DNA from: Lysinibacillus agricola
GTDB taxonomy: Bacteria > Bacillota > Bacilli > Bacillales_A > Planococcaceae
NCBI RefSeq assembly: GCF_016638705.1
Contig: NZ_CP067341.1
Location: forward strand, 1,119,501 to 1,183,500
Direction: 5' to 3'
DNA length: 64,000 nucleotides
How positions within the stretch are numbered: the first letter of the stretch is position 1; every line of letters begins with the position of its first letter. Under the pieces are notes generated by a model, which saw only the letters and a program-made list of their open reading frames with translations, was not told the DNA's origin and searched no databases. Below, in pieces: positions 49,776 through 60,374 of the stretch. The position numbers and the translations under genes are program-made.

Positions 49776-51392
49776 ATGAAACTGGAGTCAATCCAAGTAC
49801 CCATAAAAAATCGTTTGCTAGCAGATTATTGGTCGTCAAATACTGCCATCCATGAGTTTTTTGAATATGAATATAACGATACATCTTTTGAAAAACGGGC
49901 GCAATATTTAGAACAGCATGCGCATGATCAAAAGGAATTAACAGCCATCATCCGCCAATTTATGGAGCCACTTGGTATATCGAAGAAAGCGAATGAACAT
50001 TTACAGCAACTAGAGCAAGGAGCTGTTACGGTTGTCGGGGGGCAACAAGCGGGTATCTTAACAGGCCCTCTTTACTCGGTGCATAAGGCGATTTCAGTCA
50101 TTGCATTAGCGAAAGAGCAAAGTGTAAAGCTTCAGAGACCGGTTGTTCCTGTTTTTTGGATAGCTGGAGAGGATCATGATTTAGAGGAAATTAACCATAC
50201 GTATACAGTACATGGTGCGGATATAAAAAAACGTGCTTACAGTGAACGTTCAAGACGTAAAACGATGGCTTCTGTAACAAGTTTAAACAAAGAATCAATG
50301 ACGCATTTAATGAATACAATTGTGAAGGATATTGGTGAAACAGAATTCACTGAAATGCTTATTAAACAGCTAGTGGATACTCTTAATAAGAGTGAAACAT
50401 TTACGGACTTCTTTGCTCGACTTATGAACCAATTATTTAAAGATGAAGGTTTATTGATGATTGATGCAGCTGACTTTAAATTCCGTCAATATGAGAGCGA
50501 AAGTTTTACCCGTATCATTCATTCTAATGAAGAAATTGCAAAAGTAGTAACGGAGAGGGAAGCAGAGCTTGAACGTGCAGGTTATGGTAAACCTATTTTG
50601 GCAACAAACGAAGCGGCCAATCTATTCTATGTAGTAGATGGGGAGCGTCATCTTTTAGAAAGAAAAAACCAACAATTTGTCAATCTAGCTGCAAATATCA
50701 AGCTATCTCATGAAGAGTTTTTAGAAATTGCTGAAAAACATCCTGAACAGTTAAGTAATAACGTTGTGACGCGTCCGTTAATGCAAGAAATGACATTACC
50801 CGTGCTAGCGTTTGTTGGTGGACCGGGAGAGCTTGCGTACTGGGCAACGTTGAAAGATGCATTCTCTGTGTTAGGTTTACAGATGCCAATTTTTGCTCCA
50901 CGTCTTCATATCACGATTGTCACACGTCATGTAGAACAACTATTACGTGAACATCATTTAAATGTTGCTGATGTTTGGGATGGGAAAGCGTTACAGCTTA
51001 AGGAACAGTTTATTGCTGAAGTACAAGATACTGAAGTGAAGCGTCAAATTCAGACGATGCAACAAGAGCTTTTAGAAAAGTATGCTGCACTTCAAACTTA
51101 TTTAGAAGAGCAACATCTATTACTAGATAAAATACTTGTGAAAAATAAAGAGAATCATCTAAAGCAATTTGAGTATTTACAGCAAAAGGTTGAACAAACT
51201 GTACTTAACAAGCATGAAACGACTATCCGAAAATTTATGACGCTTCAAAATGAGCTATATCCAAATGAAGGATTCCAGGAAAGAACTTATAATCCTTATC
51301 AATATTTTAATGAGTTTGGACCTATGTTAATTACTGAAATGTTGAAACAAAATTATAGCATTAGCAATCACCACTATTTAATTTATTTATAA
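49776..51392 (+). CDS. bshC: Bacillithiol synthesis cysteine-adding enzyme BshC
   Basis: A 538-residue enzyme that completes bacillithiol by adding cysteine to GlcN-malate. Family marks: VVGGQQAGILTGPLYSVHKAISVI (about residues 88-111), PVFWIAGEDHDLEEINHTY, LPVLAFVGGPGELAYWATL, and a long coiled coil near residues 420-480. The C-terminus NPYQYFNEFGPMLI is typical. It holds the yllA position just before mraZ. Confidence 0.92.
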   Translation: MKLESIQVPIKNRLLADYWSSNTAIHEFFEYEYNDTSFEKRAQYLEQHAHDQKELTAIIRQFMEPLGISKKANEHLQQLEQGAVTVVGGQQAGILTGPLYSVHKAISVIALAKEQSVKLQRPVVPVFWIAGEDHDLEEINHTYTVHGADIKKRAYSERSRRKTMASVTSLNKESMTHLMNTIVKDIGETEFTEMLIKQLVDTLNKSETFTDFFARLMNQLFKDEGLLMIDAADFKFRQYESESFTRIIHSNEEIAKVVTEREAELERAGYGKPILATNEAANLFYVVDGERHLLERKNQQFVNLAANIKLSHEEFLEIAEKHPEQLSNNVVTRPLMQEMTLPVLAFVGGPGELAYWATLKDAFSVLGLQMPIFAPRLHITIVTRHVEQLLREHHLNVADVWDGKALQLKEQFIAEVQDTEVKRQIQTMQQELLEKYAALQTYLEEQHLLLDKILVKNKENHLKQFEYLQQKVEQTVLNKHETTIRKFMTLQNELYPNEGFQERTYNPYQYFNEFGPMLITEMLKQNYSISNHHYLIYL

Positions 51393-51396
51393 TTTT

Positions 51397-51630
51397 CAAT
51401 GCTTGTTGATTAGGGAAATATAGGTTTATTATTGAGTGATAAAAGGATTTTTTTTGTTGCTATTTTGCTAATGTGTTCCCATTTTAACTGATTGTAGCGT
51501 AGGGCTACTCGAGTGCTCCTGTCGCTTCGCTTTCGTCGCAGAGCAAAGCTTCCTGCGGGAAAGCGAGGTCCCTGTAGCGGAAATCAGAGCCTTCTAATTA
51601 TGATGGATAATAATGGTTAATCAATATGCC
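51397..51630. repeat. Modular element, copy with inserted GCGAAAGCG unit
   Basis: Near-identical to 41264-41465 at both ends. After GGGCTACTCGA it carries about 41 nt with GTGCTCCTGTCGCTTCGCTT and TCGCAGAGCAAAGCTT, then CCTGCGGGAAAGCGAG. The loop core CCTGCGGG is the reverse complement of CCCGCAGG at the same place in the 41.3-kb copy. Confidence 0.75.
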
Positions 51631-51677
51631 CAATAATTTCCAATGATTGTAACTTAATGCCTAAGTAACAGTTTGAT

Positions 51678-51753
51678 ACAATGTTATTTTGATGAACATT
51701 GTCAATATAAATAGTAAATAGAGAGTTATCCTACTAAGGGTAGCTCTTTTTTT
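51678..51753. terminator. Hairpins upstream of mraZ
   Basis: ACAATGTT/AACATTGT at 51678-51702, then AGAGTTATCC/GGGTAGCTCT followed by seven T (51722-51753), a terminator isolating mraZ from upstream transcription. Confidence 0.65.
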
Positions 51754-51834
51754 GTGTCATTTAGCATAGAACCAATAATTTGTTAAAGGTCAAATCGCAC
51801 ATTCAGTGTTAAAATGTCAAGTTTTTTTTAAAAA

Positions 51835-51880
51835 AAGTGGAGGAAAGTGGTGGGATGTGGTACATTATTTAATAAAGTGG
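51835..51880 (+). promoter_or_regulatory. MraZ-box-like repeats at the mraZ promoter
   Basis: AAAGTGGAGGA, AAAGTGG, TGGGATGTGG and a further AAAGTGG near the start form closely spaced GTGG/TGGG repeats, the pattern MraZ binds upstream of its own operon. TACATT (51861-51866) may be the -10. Confidence 0.6.
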
Positions 51881-51890
51881 GGTGAATAGC

Positions 51891-52322
51891 ATGTTCATGG
51901 GAGAATATCAACACTCTGTTGATGCGAAAGGACGATTAATCGTGCCCGCAAAATTTCGTGAAGCCTTAGGTGAAACGTTTGTTGTGACACGCGGACTTGA
52001 TAATTGTTTATTTGGCTATCCTATGGATGAATGGCGAAAACTCGAAGAAAAATTAAAGGGCTTACCGATGACCAAAAAAGATACACGTGCATTTGCAAGG
52101 TTTTTCTTTTCTGGGGCAACGGAAGTAGAGATAGACAAGCAGGGGCGCATTAATATTCCTTCAACTCTAATGCAGCATGCACATCTTGCGAAAGAATGTG
52201 TAGTGTTAGGGGTTTCGAATCGGATTGAAATATGGGCGAAAGATGCTTGGGAGGCTTACTTTAGTGAGTCTGAACAATCCTTTAATGAAATTGCAGAAAA
52301 TATGATTGGCTTTGATTTTTAA
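51891..52322 (+). CDS. mraZ: Transcriptional regulator MraZ
   Basis: A 143-residue dcw-operon regulator with two SpoVT/AbrB-like halves: [24 protein letters not shown] and [21 protein letters not shown]. It binds TGGGN-type repeats in the mraZ promoter as a ring oligomer. The start is ATG 51891 behind GTGGGGTGA, giving the usual MFMGEY; a GTG at 51882 is in frame upstream. Confidence 0.95.
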   Translation: MFMGEYQHSVDAKGRLIVPAKFREALGETFVVTRGLDNCLFGYPMDEWRKLEEKLKGLPMTKKDTRAFARFFFSGATEVEIDKQGRINIPSTLMQHAHLAKECVVLGVSNRIEIWAKDAWEAYFSESEQSFNEIAENMIGFDF

Positions 52323-52380
52323 CTTTTTTAGACACTTAAGTGTCAGCTGTATGAAGTTAAGGCCTGAAGGGAGCGAGTGT

Positions 52381-53331
52381 ATGTTCGATCATACAACCGT
52401 GCTATTAAAAGAAACAGTTGATGGGTTGAACATCGATCCTGATGGTGTGTATGTGGACTGTACGTTAGGTGGGGCAGGACACAGTGAATATTTAGTACAA
52501 CAATTATCTGAAAAAGGCCGTTTGATTTGCTTTGATCAAGATATGACTGCTATTAACAATGCGAAAATTCGATTGGCGCCATATATTGAGCGCGTGACAT
52601 TTGTCCATTCAAATTTCCGCTATTTAAAAGAAGAGTTATTAGCTATTGGTATCGAGCAAGTTGATGGTATTTTATATGATTTAGGTGTTTCTTCCCCACA
52701 GCTAGATACACCAGAAAGAGGCTTTAGTTATCACCATGATGCGCCTCTAGATATGCGCATGGATCAAACGGCAACACTTACGGCATTTCACGTTGTGAAT
52801 GAATGGGCATATGGAGATTTAGTGCGTATATTTTTCCGTTATGGAGAGGAAAAATTTTCAAAGCAAGTTGCTCGTAAAATCGAAGAGGCACGTAAGGTGG
52901 CGCCGATTGAAACAACCGGTCAACTTGTAGAGCTTATTAAAGAGGGTATCCCAGCAGCGGCTCGCCGTAAAGGTGGACATCCTGCGAAGCGCATATTCCA
53001 AGCAATACGAATTGCTGTTAACGATGAGCTAGGCGCGGCAGAGGATTCATTAGTCGATGCGATTGATATGATAAACGTAGGTGGACGCATTAGTGTCATT
53101 ACGTTCCATTCATTGGAGGACCGCCTATGCAAGACTATTTTTAAGGAAGCGTCATCATTACCGGAATTACCACCAAATTTACCAGTAATTCCTGATTACA
53201 TGAAGCCAACTTTAAAGCTTATCACGAGAAAGCCGATCGTTCCTACTGATGAAGAATTAGCTGTAAACAATCGTTCTCGTTCAGCAAAGCTTAGAGTGGT
53301 AGAGAAAATTAACGACAAAGGGCGTGAGTAA
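52381..53331 (+). CDS. rsmH: 16S rRNA cytosine-N4 methyltransferase RsmH
   Basis: A 316-residue methyltransferase that makes m4Cm1402 in 16S rRNA. Marks: [27 protein letters not shown] (motif I), [20 protein letters not shown], and [15 protein letters not shown] 52381 is the usual start; 58 nt after mraZ. Part of the conserved mraZ-rsmH-ftsL-pbpB string. Confidence 0.95.
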   Translation: MFDHTTVLLKETVDGLNIDPDGVYVDCTLGGAGHSEYLVQQLSEKGRLICFDQDMTAINNAKIRLAPYIERVTFVHSNFRYLKEELLAIGIEQVDGILYDLGVSSPQLDTPERGFSYHHDAPLDMRMDQTATLTAFHVVNEWAYGDLVRIFFRYGEEKFSKQVARKIEEARKVAPIETTGQLVELIKEGIPAAARRKGGHPAKRIFQAIRIAVNDELGAAEDSLVDAIDMINVGGRISVITFHSLEDRLCKTIFKEASSLPELPPNLPVIPDYMKPTLKLITRKPIVPTDEELAVNNRSRSAKLRVVEKINDKGRE

Positions 53332-53697
53332 ATGGCAGCAGTTCGTGTAAGGCAGCACCAACAACAAGTGCAACAACCAATAACACCTCCTAGTCCACAA
53401 CCCACTATCATACGTCGTAAAAAAACGAACCAGAAGTTTGAAAAGACAATGCTAATTGTTCTCGTTGGCATTATTGCTGTATTATCAGTGCTAGTTTTAA
53501 ATAAGCAAGCAGCAATTCAAACGACAAGCATGGACATTCAAAAAATCGAAGCTGAAGCAGAAGAGATTACCAAACAGAATGTTGACTTGACAGTTCGTGT
53601 AAGTGAACTTTCTACATACGAAAACATATGGAAAAAAGCTAAAGAACTCGGTTTAACTCAAAATGAGAAAAATGTAAAGGTAGTGCCGGGAGAATGA
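53332..53697 (+). CDS. ftsL: Cell division protein FtsL
   Basis: A 121-residue bitopic division protein: cytoplasmic basic N-terminus rich in Gln/Pro (residues 1-35), one membrane helix (about 40-60; MLIVLVGIIAVLSVLVL), then an outer coiled coil (DIQKIEAEAEEITKQNVDL). It forms the FtsL-DivIC-DivIB septal subcomplex. It starts immediately after the rsmH stop and overlaps pbpB by 4 nt (ATGA). Confidence 0.88.
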   Translation: MAAVRVRQHQQQVQQPITPPSPQPTIIRRKKTNQKFEKTMLIVLVGIIAVLSVLVLNKQAAIQTTSMDIQKIEAEAEEITKQNVDLTVRVSELSTYENIWKKAKELGLTQNEKNVKVVPGE

Positions 53698-55913
53698 AAA
53701 AAAAGAGATTTCGATTCCAATGGGGAGCCTTTCTATTATTAATTTTTTATGGAGGGCTCTTTTTTCTATTGTTCACAAGAATGGTTACGTTACAGGCAAC
53801 AGGTGAAGTGGAAGGACAAGAGCTTGCGGCTAGGGCAGCTGCGAAATATAGTAAGGAAAGTGCAATAACGGCAAATCGTGGGAAAATTTATGATACAAAT
53901 GGTCAAGTCATTGCTGAGGACACACTTAGTTATCGATTAATCGCAATCGTTAATGACAAGGCCACGACGGATGCAAAAAAACCTCGACATGTTGTAGATG
54001 CAGAAAAAACTGCAAAAATATTAGCAGATAATATTCCTATGGACGAAGAAAAAATCTATAAACAGCTTACTAGGTTAAATAATGATGGCGAAAAGCCTTA
54101 TCAAGTTGAATTTGGAAGTGCGGGCCGTGGAATAAGTCATGAGACTATGAGTAAAATCAAAGCGGAGAAATTACCAGGGGTTTTATTTGTAAATGATTTG
54201 AAACGTTATTATCCAAATGGTATTTTTGCCTCGCACTTAGTTGGCTTCGCATTAAAAGAGGAAAATAAAGATGGAACGTTCACGACTAAAGGTAAAATGG
54301 GCCTTGAATACACCTACAACAAAGAGCTAACTGGAAAAGACGGTAAGGTTGAATACGAAACAGATGCCTTCAGCTATCTATTGCCAAATAGTGAGAAAAT
54401 GATAACACCTGCGAAGAATGGTGAAGATATTTATTTAACACTTGATAAAACGATACAAAGCTTTTTAGAGGAAGCAATGACACAGGTGGAACAGGAATAC
54501 AACTCTGAATCGATGACAGCTGTTGTAGCAGATCCGAAAACAGGGAAAATTCTAGCGATGTCACAGCGACCTACGTTTAATCCTGATACACGTGAAGGCG
54601 ACAATATGAAGTGGCTGAACGAGGCTATTGAAGAGACCATAGAACCAGGCTCGACGATGAAAACGTTCACGCTCGCTTCAGCTATTGATACTGGGGTTTG
54701 GGATCCAAATGAAAGATATCCGTCAGGAACATACCGGGTTTTTGGCGAGCCTATTAGAGACCATAATAATGGGATTGGTTGGGGTATGATTCCTTATTTA
54801 GAAGGCTTCCAACGTTCATCCAATACTTCAATGGCTCACCTTTTAAAGAAAATTGGTAACGATGTATTTTTTGATTATTTAGATCGATTTGGATTTGGTA
54901 AGAAAACAGGCATTGATTTACCGAATGAAGCGTCGGGTACACTTTTATCGAAATATCCAGTAGAACGAGTGACAACAACGTTCGGTCAAGGTTCTACAGT
55001 AACACCGATTCAGTTAATTCAAGCGATGACGGCGATTGCGAATGATGGAAAAATGATGCAACCTTACGTTATTGATCGAATTGTTGATTCCTCGACAGAA
55101 AAAACTATTCAAAATCATGAGCCGGTTGAAAAAGGACAACCAATTTCAGCTGACACAGCGAAGCAAGTAAAAGAAATACTTGCCTCTACTTTAACGGCCG
55201 AGTATGGTACGGCAGAGGACTTTATCCTTGATGAATATGAAGTTGCAGGGAAAACAGGTACTGCCCAAATCCCACTAGGAAATGGTAGATATTCATGGGG
55301 ATCAAATGAATTCCTTTATTCTTTCTTAGGGATGGCCCCTGTAGATAACCCTCAGCTCATTATGTATGTCTCAGTAAAAAGGCCAAAGTTAAAGGGTGAA
55401 CTCGGTTCTGTACCAGTTTCAAAAGTATTTAACCCAGTAATGTTAAATAGTTTAAAGTACTTAAACGTTAATCCTGAAGATGTACAGCACGTTGACAACG
55501 CAACAATACAAGATTACACAGGTCAAAGTGCTGAGGCTATTCAAGTAGAGCTTGCAAATGATGGCCTACAGCCAGTTATTGTAGGTGGTGGTGGTAAAAT
55601 TATTGACCAGTATCCAAAAGGTCCTCAAAAACTTGTAAATGGTAATATTGTGTTTTTAAAGACAGAAGGTGATGTAACACTACCAAACTTCACCGATTGG
55701 TCATTGCGTAATGTACTAGTCTTTAAGTCAATGGCAAATTTAGAAATTGAAGTCGTTGGAGAGGGCTTTGTAGCTAGTCAGAGCGTATCGGCAGGTACCG
55801 TAATTTCAGATAGTTCACCGATTGTCGTGAAGTTGAAAACTCCTTCTGAAAGCTTTAATAAAGATGTTGAAGCACCATCCGAGGATGAAATTGAACAGAT
55901 AGATAATGAATAG
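53694..55913 (+). CDS. pbpB: Septal transpeptidase PBP2B
   Basis: A 739-residue class B penicillin-binding protein, essential for septal cross-linking. N-terminal membrane helix (about 8-28), dimerisation domain, transpeptidase with SxxK in EPGSTMKTFTLA, SSNTS (SxN) and KTGTAQI, then two PASTA domains (QDYTGQSAEAIQVELANDGL and VTLPNFTDWSLRNVLVFKS regions) and an acidic tail. The domain order matches B. subtilis PbpB. Confidence 0.93.
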   Translation: MKKKRFRFQWGAFLLLIFYGGLFFLLFTRMVTLQATGEVEGQELAARAAAKYSKESAITANRGKIYDTNGQVIAEDTLSYRLIAIVNDKATTDAKKPRHVVDAEKTAKILADNIPMDEEKIYKQLTRLNNDGEKPYQVEFGSAGRGISHETMSKIKAEKLPGVLFVNDLKRYYPNGIFASHLVGFALKEENKDGTFTTKGKMGLEYTYNKELTGKDGKVEYETDAFSYLLPNSEKMITPAKNGEDIYLTLDKTIQSFLEEAMTQVEQEYNSESMTAVVADPKTGKILAMSQRPTFNPDTREGDNMKWLNEAIEETIEPGSTMKTFTLASAIDTGVWDPNERYPSGTYRVFGEPIRDHNNGIGWGMIPYLEGFQRSSNTSMAHLLKKIGNDVFFDYLDRFGFGKKTGIDLPNEASGTLLSKYPVERVTTTFGQGSTVTPIQLIQAMTAIANDGKMMQPYVIDRIVDSSTEKTIQNHEPVEKGQPISADTAKQVKEILASTLTAEYGTAEDFILDEYEVAGKTGTAQIPLGNGRYSWGSNEFLYSFLGMAPVDNPQLIMYVSVKRPKLKGELGSVPVSKVFNPVMLNSLKYLNVNPEDVQHVDNATIQDYTGQSAEAIQVELANDGLQPVIVGGGGKIIDQYPKGPQKLVNGNIVFLKTEGDVTLPNFTDWSLRNVLVFKSMANLEIEVVGEGFVASQSVSAGTVISDSSPIVVKLKTPSESFNKDVEAPSEDEIEQIDNE

Positions 55914-55971
55914 ACACTGAATAGAAGTCCACTTTATTTCATACGTTGTAAAAAACAAGGTGTGATGTCGA

Positions 55972-57888
55972 ATGAAGTGGATTTCTATCCATTCCAAAAA
56001 GCGATTGAGAATTTTATATGTATTGTTTATGTTTGTAGCAGCTGCCATTGTCATTAGAATTTTTTTCTTGCAGGTACTGGATCAAAAAGAATTGACAAAG
56101 AAAGCCGAAGAGAATTGGGACCGAGAAATTCCATTTGCCAATGAGCGAGGGCATATTACAGACCGTGATGGAAAAAATATTGTCACAAATAAGCTTGCGC
56201 CAACTTTATATTTTATGCCTTCTCAAAGTAAGGACATTGAAGGAGCAGCAGCAAAAATTGCCCAAGTTCTGGGGGTAGATGAACAAAAGCTTCTGGAAAA
56301 AATGAAGAAAAAAGAATACTTAGTAAAGCTGGCACCTGAAGGGAAAAATATTCCCTATGAAAAAGCAGTGGAATTACAGGGGATGCAGATTGACGGATTA
56401 TATAGTGGCGTCGATTATTCAAGGGATTATCCATATGGTACTCTGCTATCCCGTTTTTTAGGTTTCACAGGCTATGATACACAAGGTTTAGCAGGAATTG
56501 AATATGAATACGAAAAGCTGCTACAGGCTAATTCTTCGGCAATACGGCTCTTTACAGATGCGAAAGGGAATAATTTGCAGAATGTAGCGAGCGCTTGGAA
56601 GTCCGGTGAAGATGGCGCAACGATCGAGCTAACGATAGATGTAGATGTACAACAGGTCGTCGAGCGTGAATTGTCACAGGCAATGGAGCGTTATGAAGCT
56701 GACCAAGCAATGGCGATTGCCATGAATCCAAACAATGGCGAGATTTTAGCATTAGCCTCATATCCTACCTTTCATCCAGCAGAATACCAAATGGTTGAAC
56801 CTGTTATCTACAATCGGAATTTACCGGTTTGGATGACATATGAACCGGGGTCAACGTTCAAAATTATAACGCTCAGTGCAGCACTAGAAGAAAATTTAGT
56901 AGATTTAGAGAAGGATACTTTTTATGATCCAGGCTATTCGATGGTTGCAGGAGCTAGATTGCGCTGTTGGAAGCGTGACGGTCATGGACATGAGACCTTC
57001 CTAGAAGTTGTAGAGAACTCTTGTAACCCAGGTTTTATTGAATTAGGTCAGCGACTAGGAAATGAAAGACTACTACAATATGTTAAAGATTTTGGTTTTG
57101 GACAAAAAACAGGGTCTAACATCGCCGGCGAATCTTCAGGGATTTTATTTTCAAAGGAAGCCTTTGGGCCTGTTGAGCAGGCAACAACTTCATTTGGCCA
57201 GGGGGTATCCGTTACACCCATTCAACAAGTGCAAGCAGTAGCTGCAGCCGTAAATGGAGGCAAGCTTTATACGCCATATGTTGTGAAGAAGGTTTTTAAT
57301 CCGAACACTGGGGAAGTTATAGAAGAGACTAAACCGGAAGTTAAAAATCAGGTTATTCGTGAGGAGACGTCAGCGAAGGTTCGAGGTGCATTGGAATCTG
57401 TTGTAGCGAAGGGATCAGGACGACAAGCCTACCGAGATGGATTACGTATTGGTGGCAAAACCGGTACAGCGCAAAAGGTAGAGGATGGTCGTTATAAAAG
57501 TGGCGAATATATCGTATCGTTTATTGGCTTCGCACCTGCGGATAATCCGCAAATTGTCGTTTATGTTGCAGTAGATAATCCGAAAAAGACAACGCAGTTT
57601 GGCGGTGTAGTAGCTGCTCCAATCGTTGGTCAAATTATAGAAGATGTAGCACCTTTTGTTGGCATTGAAAAATCGAAGGAACAGCTTGAAAAGGATTATC
57701 GTTGGGGTGACCCAATCACTGTGAAGGTACCAAGTTTTATTGGTCAAACGAAGGACGATATTGCCAAGCAACATTATCCATTCCGTATTGAATGGCATGG
57801 AGAAGGGACTAAAATTGGCAATCAGCTGCCTGAAGTGGATAGTGTTATCAAACAAGATGGCACCATTCATTTATATTTAGAGAACTAA
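55972..57888 (+). CDS. spoVD: Sporulation-specific PBP SpoVD
   Basis: A 638-residue class B PBP required for cortex peptidoglycan. Membrane helix (about 12-33), PBP dimer domain, transpeptidase motifs EPGSTFKIITLS, SCNPG and KTGTAQK, and one C-terminal PASTA domain (VKVPSFIGQTKDDIAKQHYP). The single PASTA and position after pbpB identify it as SpoVD. In Bacillus murE follows; here mraY follows directly, 125 nt on. Confidence 0.92.
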   Translation: MKWISIHSKKRLRILYVLFMFVAAAIVIRIFFLQVLDQKELTKKAEENWDREIPFANERGHITDRDGKNIVTNKLAPTLYFMPSQSKDIEGAAAKIAQVLGVDEQKLLEKMKKKEYLVKLAPEGKNIPYEKAVELQGMQIDGLYSGVDYSRDYPYGTLLSRFLGFTGYDTQGLAGIEYEYEKLLQANSSAIRLFTDAKGNNLQNVASAWKSGEDGATIELTIDVDVQQVVERELSQAMERYEADQAMAIAMNPNNGEILALASYPTFHPAEYQMVEPVIYNRNLPVWMTYEPGSTFKIITLSAALEENLVDLEKDTFYDPGYSMVAGARLRCWKRDGHGHETFLEVVENSCNPGFIELGQRLGNERLLQYVKDFGFGQKTGSNIAGESSGILFSKEAFGPVEQATTSFGQGVSVTPIQQVQAVAAAVNGGKLYTPYVVKKVFNPNTGEVIEETKPEVKNQVIREETSAKVRGALESVVAKGSGRQAYRDGLRIGGKTGTAQKVEDGRYKSGEYIVSFIGFAPADNPQIVVYVAVDNPKKTTQFGGVVAAPIVGQIIEDVAPFVGIEKSKEQLEKDYRWGDPITVKVPSFIGQTKDDIAKQHYPFRIEWHGEGTKIGNQLPEVDSVIKQDGTIHLYLEN

Positions 57889-58013
57889 TATAACTTTACC
57901 TTTAAAAAATGGGAAAGAACCACTATTATTATGAAGGGTAGTAATAAATAAATGAAAGTTTGTGCTTTTTTCTTGAAGAAGAAAGTGAAACAAGATTTAA
58001 AGGAGATTTTTCA

Positions 58014-58988
58014 ATGAAACTCGCAACAACGCTTACCATTTTAGCTCTTGCTTTTATAGTAACAGTTATCCTGGCACCAATTAGTATTCCACTTCTTCGC
58101 CGACTAAAGTTTGGTCAGAGCATTCGTGAAGAAGGACCAAAATCGCATATGAAAAAGGCTGGTACACCAACAATGGGCGGCATTATTTTCTTAATTGCCA
58201 TTATCCTTACTACGGTTGGTGTAGGTAGCTTTTTAGATTTGTTTACAACACAAACCGTCGTACTGTTATTAGTATTAGTAGGGTTTGGGTTAATCGGCTT
58301 ATTAGATGATAGCTTAAAGGTTGTTTTTAAACGTAATTTAGGACTAACATCCCTTCAAAAGCTGATTGGTCAAATTGTCATTGCGATCTTGGCCTATTTC
58401 TTACTACATGTAGGATCGTTTGATACAACACTTGCTATACCATTTACAGATTGGACGATCGATCTTGGTATTTTCTATGTTGCCTTTTTAATTTTCTGGT
58501 TAGTTGGCTTCTCAAATGCAGTGAATTTAACAGATGGATTAGATGGGCTTGTGGCAGGTACTGCATCCATTGCCTTTGCAGCATTTGGTGTTATAGCTCT
58601 ATTCCAAGATCAAGCTGATATCGCCTTATTTACATTTGCGGTGACAGGTGCATTATTAGGATTTTTACTTTTTAATGCGAATCCTGCAAAGGTATTTATG
58701 GGAGATACGGGTTCGTTAGCATTAGGTGGAGCTTTAGCGATGGTATCTGTTTTAGTAAAAACAGAATTTTTATTGTTATTAATTGGACTGGTGTTTGTTA
58801 TTGAAACATTATCCGTTATTTTACAGGTAGGTAGCTTTAAACTTCGTAAAAAACGTATTTTTAAAATGAGTCCTATTCATCATCATTTTGAATTATCAGG
58901 TTGGTCAGAATGGAAGGTAGTACTTGTCTTTTGGTCAACTGCTTTAGCAGTAGCATTGATTGCAGTCTTATCGGAGGCGTTCATATGA
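58014..58988 (+). CDS. mraY: Phospho-MurNAc-pentapeptide transferase MraY
   Basis: A 324-residue, ten-helix membrane enzyme that makes lipid I from UDP-MurNAc-pentapeptide and undecaprenyl phosphate. Marks: [28 protein letters not shown] (catalytic Asp pair), [27 protein letters not shown] and [11 protein letters not shown] 58014 lies behind AAAGGAGAT. It overlaps murD by 4 nt. Confidence 0.95.
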   Translation: MKLATTLTILALAFIVTVILAPISIPLLRRLKFGQSIREEGPKSHMKKAGTPTMGGIIFLIAIILTTVGVGSFLDLFTTQTVVLLLVLVGFGLIGLLDDSLKVVFKRNLGLTSLQKLIGQIVIAILAYFLLHVGSFDTTLAIPFTDWTIDLGIFYVAFLIFWLVGFSNAVNLTDGLDGLVAGTASIAFAAFGVIALFQDQADIALFTFAVTGALLGFLLFNANPAKVFMGDTGSLALGGALAMVSVLVKTEFLLLLIGLVFVIETLSVILQVGSFKLRKKRIFKMSPIHHHFELSGWSEWKVVLVFWSTALAVALIAVLSEAFI

Positions 58989-60334
58989 GAAACTATACAG
59001 ATTTACAACATAAAAAAGTCCTTGTTTTAGGTTTAGCTAAAAGTGGTGTGGCTGCAGCTGAGATTTTACATGAGCTTGGCGCCTTTGTGACGGTCAATGA
59101 TTCAAAACCATTTGACGAAAGCCCAGATGCACAAGGCCTATTGCAAAAAGGAATTACGGTTATTTGTGGGCGTCACCCTGAGGATTTACTCGATGAGGGC
59201 TTTGAATTAGTTGTAAAAAATCCAGGAATCCCCTATAGCAACAAGATAGTAGCAGATGCCATAAGCCGTGAAATCCCCGTATGGACAGAAATTGAGCTAG
59301 CTTATTTAATTAGTGAAGCGCCGTTTATTGGTATTACAGGGTCAAATGGTAAAACAACAACGACAACATTAATTTTTGACATGCTGAATAATGGTAGCCC
59401 AGAACCGTTAATTGCAGGAAATATTGGGACGGTTGCATGTGGTGTTGCAAGAGAAGCAACGAAGGATAATGTAATTGTTACGGAGTTATCTTCTTTCCAA
59501 TTGATGGGGATAAAAACATTCAAGCCGAAAATCGCTATTTTAACAAATCTTTATGAAGCGCATCTTGATTATCATGGAACATTTGACAATTATGCAGAGG
59601 CGAAATGTGCTGTTACACGTAATCAAGATGAAAGTGATTATTTTATCTATAATGCTGATCAGCCGATTGTTGTTGATTATGCAACAAAATCCAATGCTAA
59701 AAAGGTACCATTTAGTTCTCAGGGACGTATGGATGAAGGAATTAGTGCGGATGACACAACAATTTACTGGCAAGGTGAGCCATATCTAGAGCGAGCAAAT
59801 ATCGCCTTGCCTGGGAAGCATAACTTAGAAAATATTTTAGCAGCTGTAGCGGCTTGCATTTTAGTTGGCTGTGACAAAGCCAAAATGGAAGAAGTCTTAA
59901 CTAAGTTTGGAGGAGTTCGTCACCGTACTCAGTTCGTGCGCGAATGGAACGGACGCAAGATTTATAATGACTCTAAAGCGACAAACTGTTTAGCTACAAA
60001 AAGTGCTTTAGATGCATTCCAAGCACCTGTTATTTTACTTGCAGGTGGCTTAGATCGAGGACATTCATTAGAAGAATTACGCCCATGCATGAGCCATGTA
60101 AAAGGTGTTGTTGCCTTTGGAGAAACAGGTCTACGCTTTGTAGAATTTGCGAAGTCTTGTGGTGTACAGCAAACTGTCATTGCTCAAAATGTTGAGGATG
60201 CCGTACATTATGCGGCACCGATGTCGGCAGAAGGAGATGTGATTCTATTATCTCCAGCATGTGCAAGCTGGGATCAATATGACAGCTTTGAAATACGAGG
60301 TGACGTTTTTATTGATGCTGTAATGAAGCTGTAA
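58985..60334 (+). CDS. murD: UDP-MurNAc-L-alanine:D-glutamate ligase MurD
   Basis: A 449-residue Mur ligase that adds D-Glu. N-terminal UMA-binding domain with [10 protein letters not shown], ATPase motif [15 protein letters not shown] (about residues 112-126), carbamylated-Lys region YAEAKCAV, C-terminal YNDSKATN and [21 protein letters not shown] 58985 overlaps the mraY stop (ATGA). Confidence 0.95.
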   Translation: MRNYTDLQHKKVLVLGLAKSGVAAAEILHELGAFVTVNDSKPFDESPDAQGLLQKGITVICGRHPEDLLDEGFELVVKNPGIPYSNKIVADAISREIPVWTEIELAYLISEAPFIGITGSNGKTTTTTLIFDMLNNGSPEPLIAGNIGTVACGVAREATKDNVIVTELSSFQLMGIKTFKPKIAILTNLYEAHLDYHGTFDNYAEAKCAVTRNQDESDYFIYNADQPIVVDYATKSNAKKVPFSSQGRMDEGISADDTTIYWQGEPYLERANIALPGKHNLENILAAVAACILVGCDKAKMEEVLTKFGGVRHRTQFVREWNGRKIYNDSKATNCLATKSALDAFQAPVILLAGGLDRGHSLEELRPCMSHVKGVVAFGETGLRFVEFAKSCGVQQTVIAQNVEDAVHYAAPMSAEGDVILLSPACASWDQYDSFEIRGDVFIDAVMKL

Positions 60335-60374
60335 TGAGCCTGTAACTATTTTAGAATATACTTGACTTGGAAGG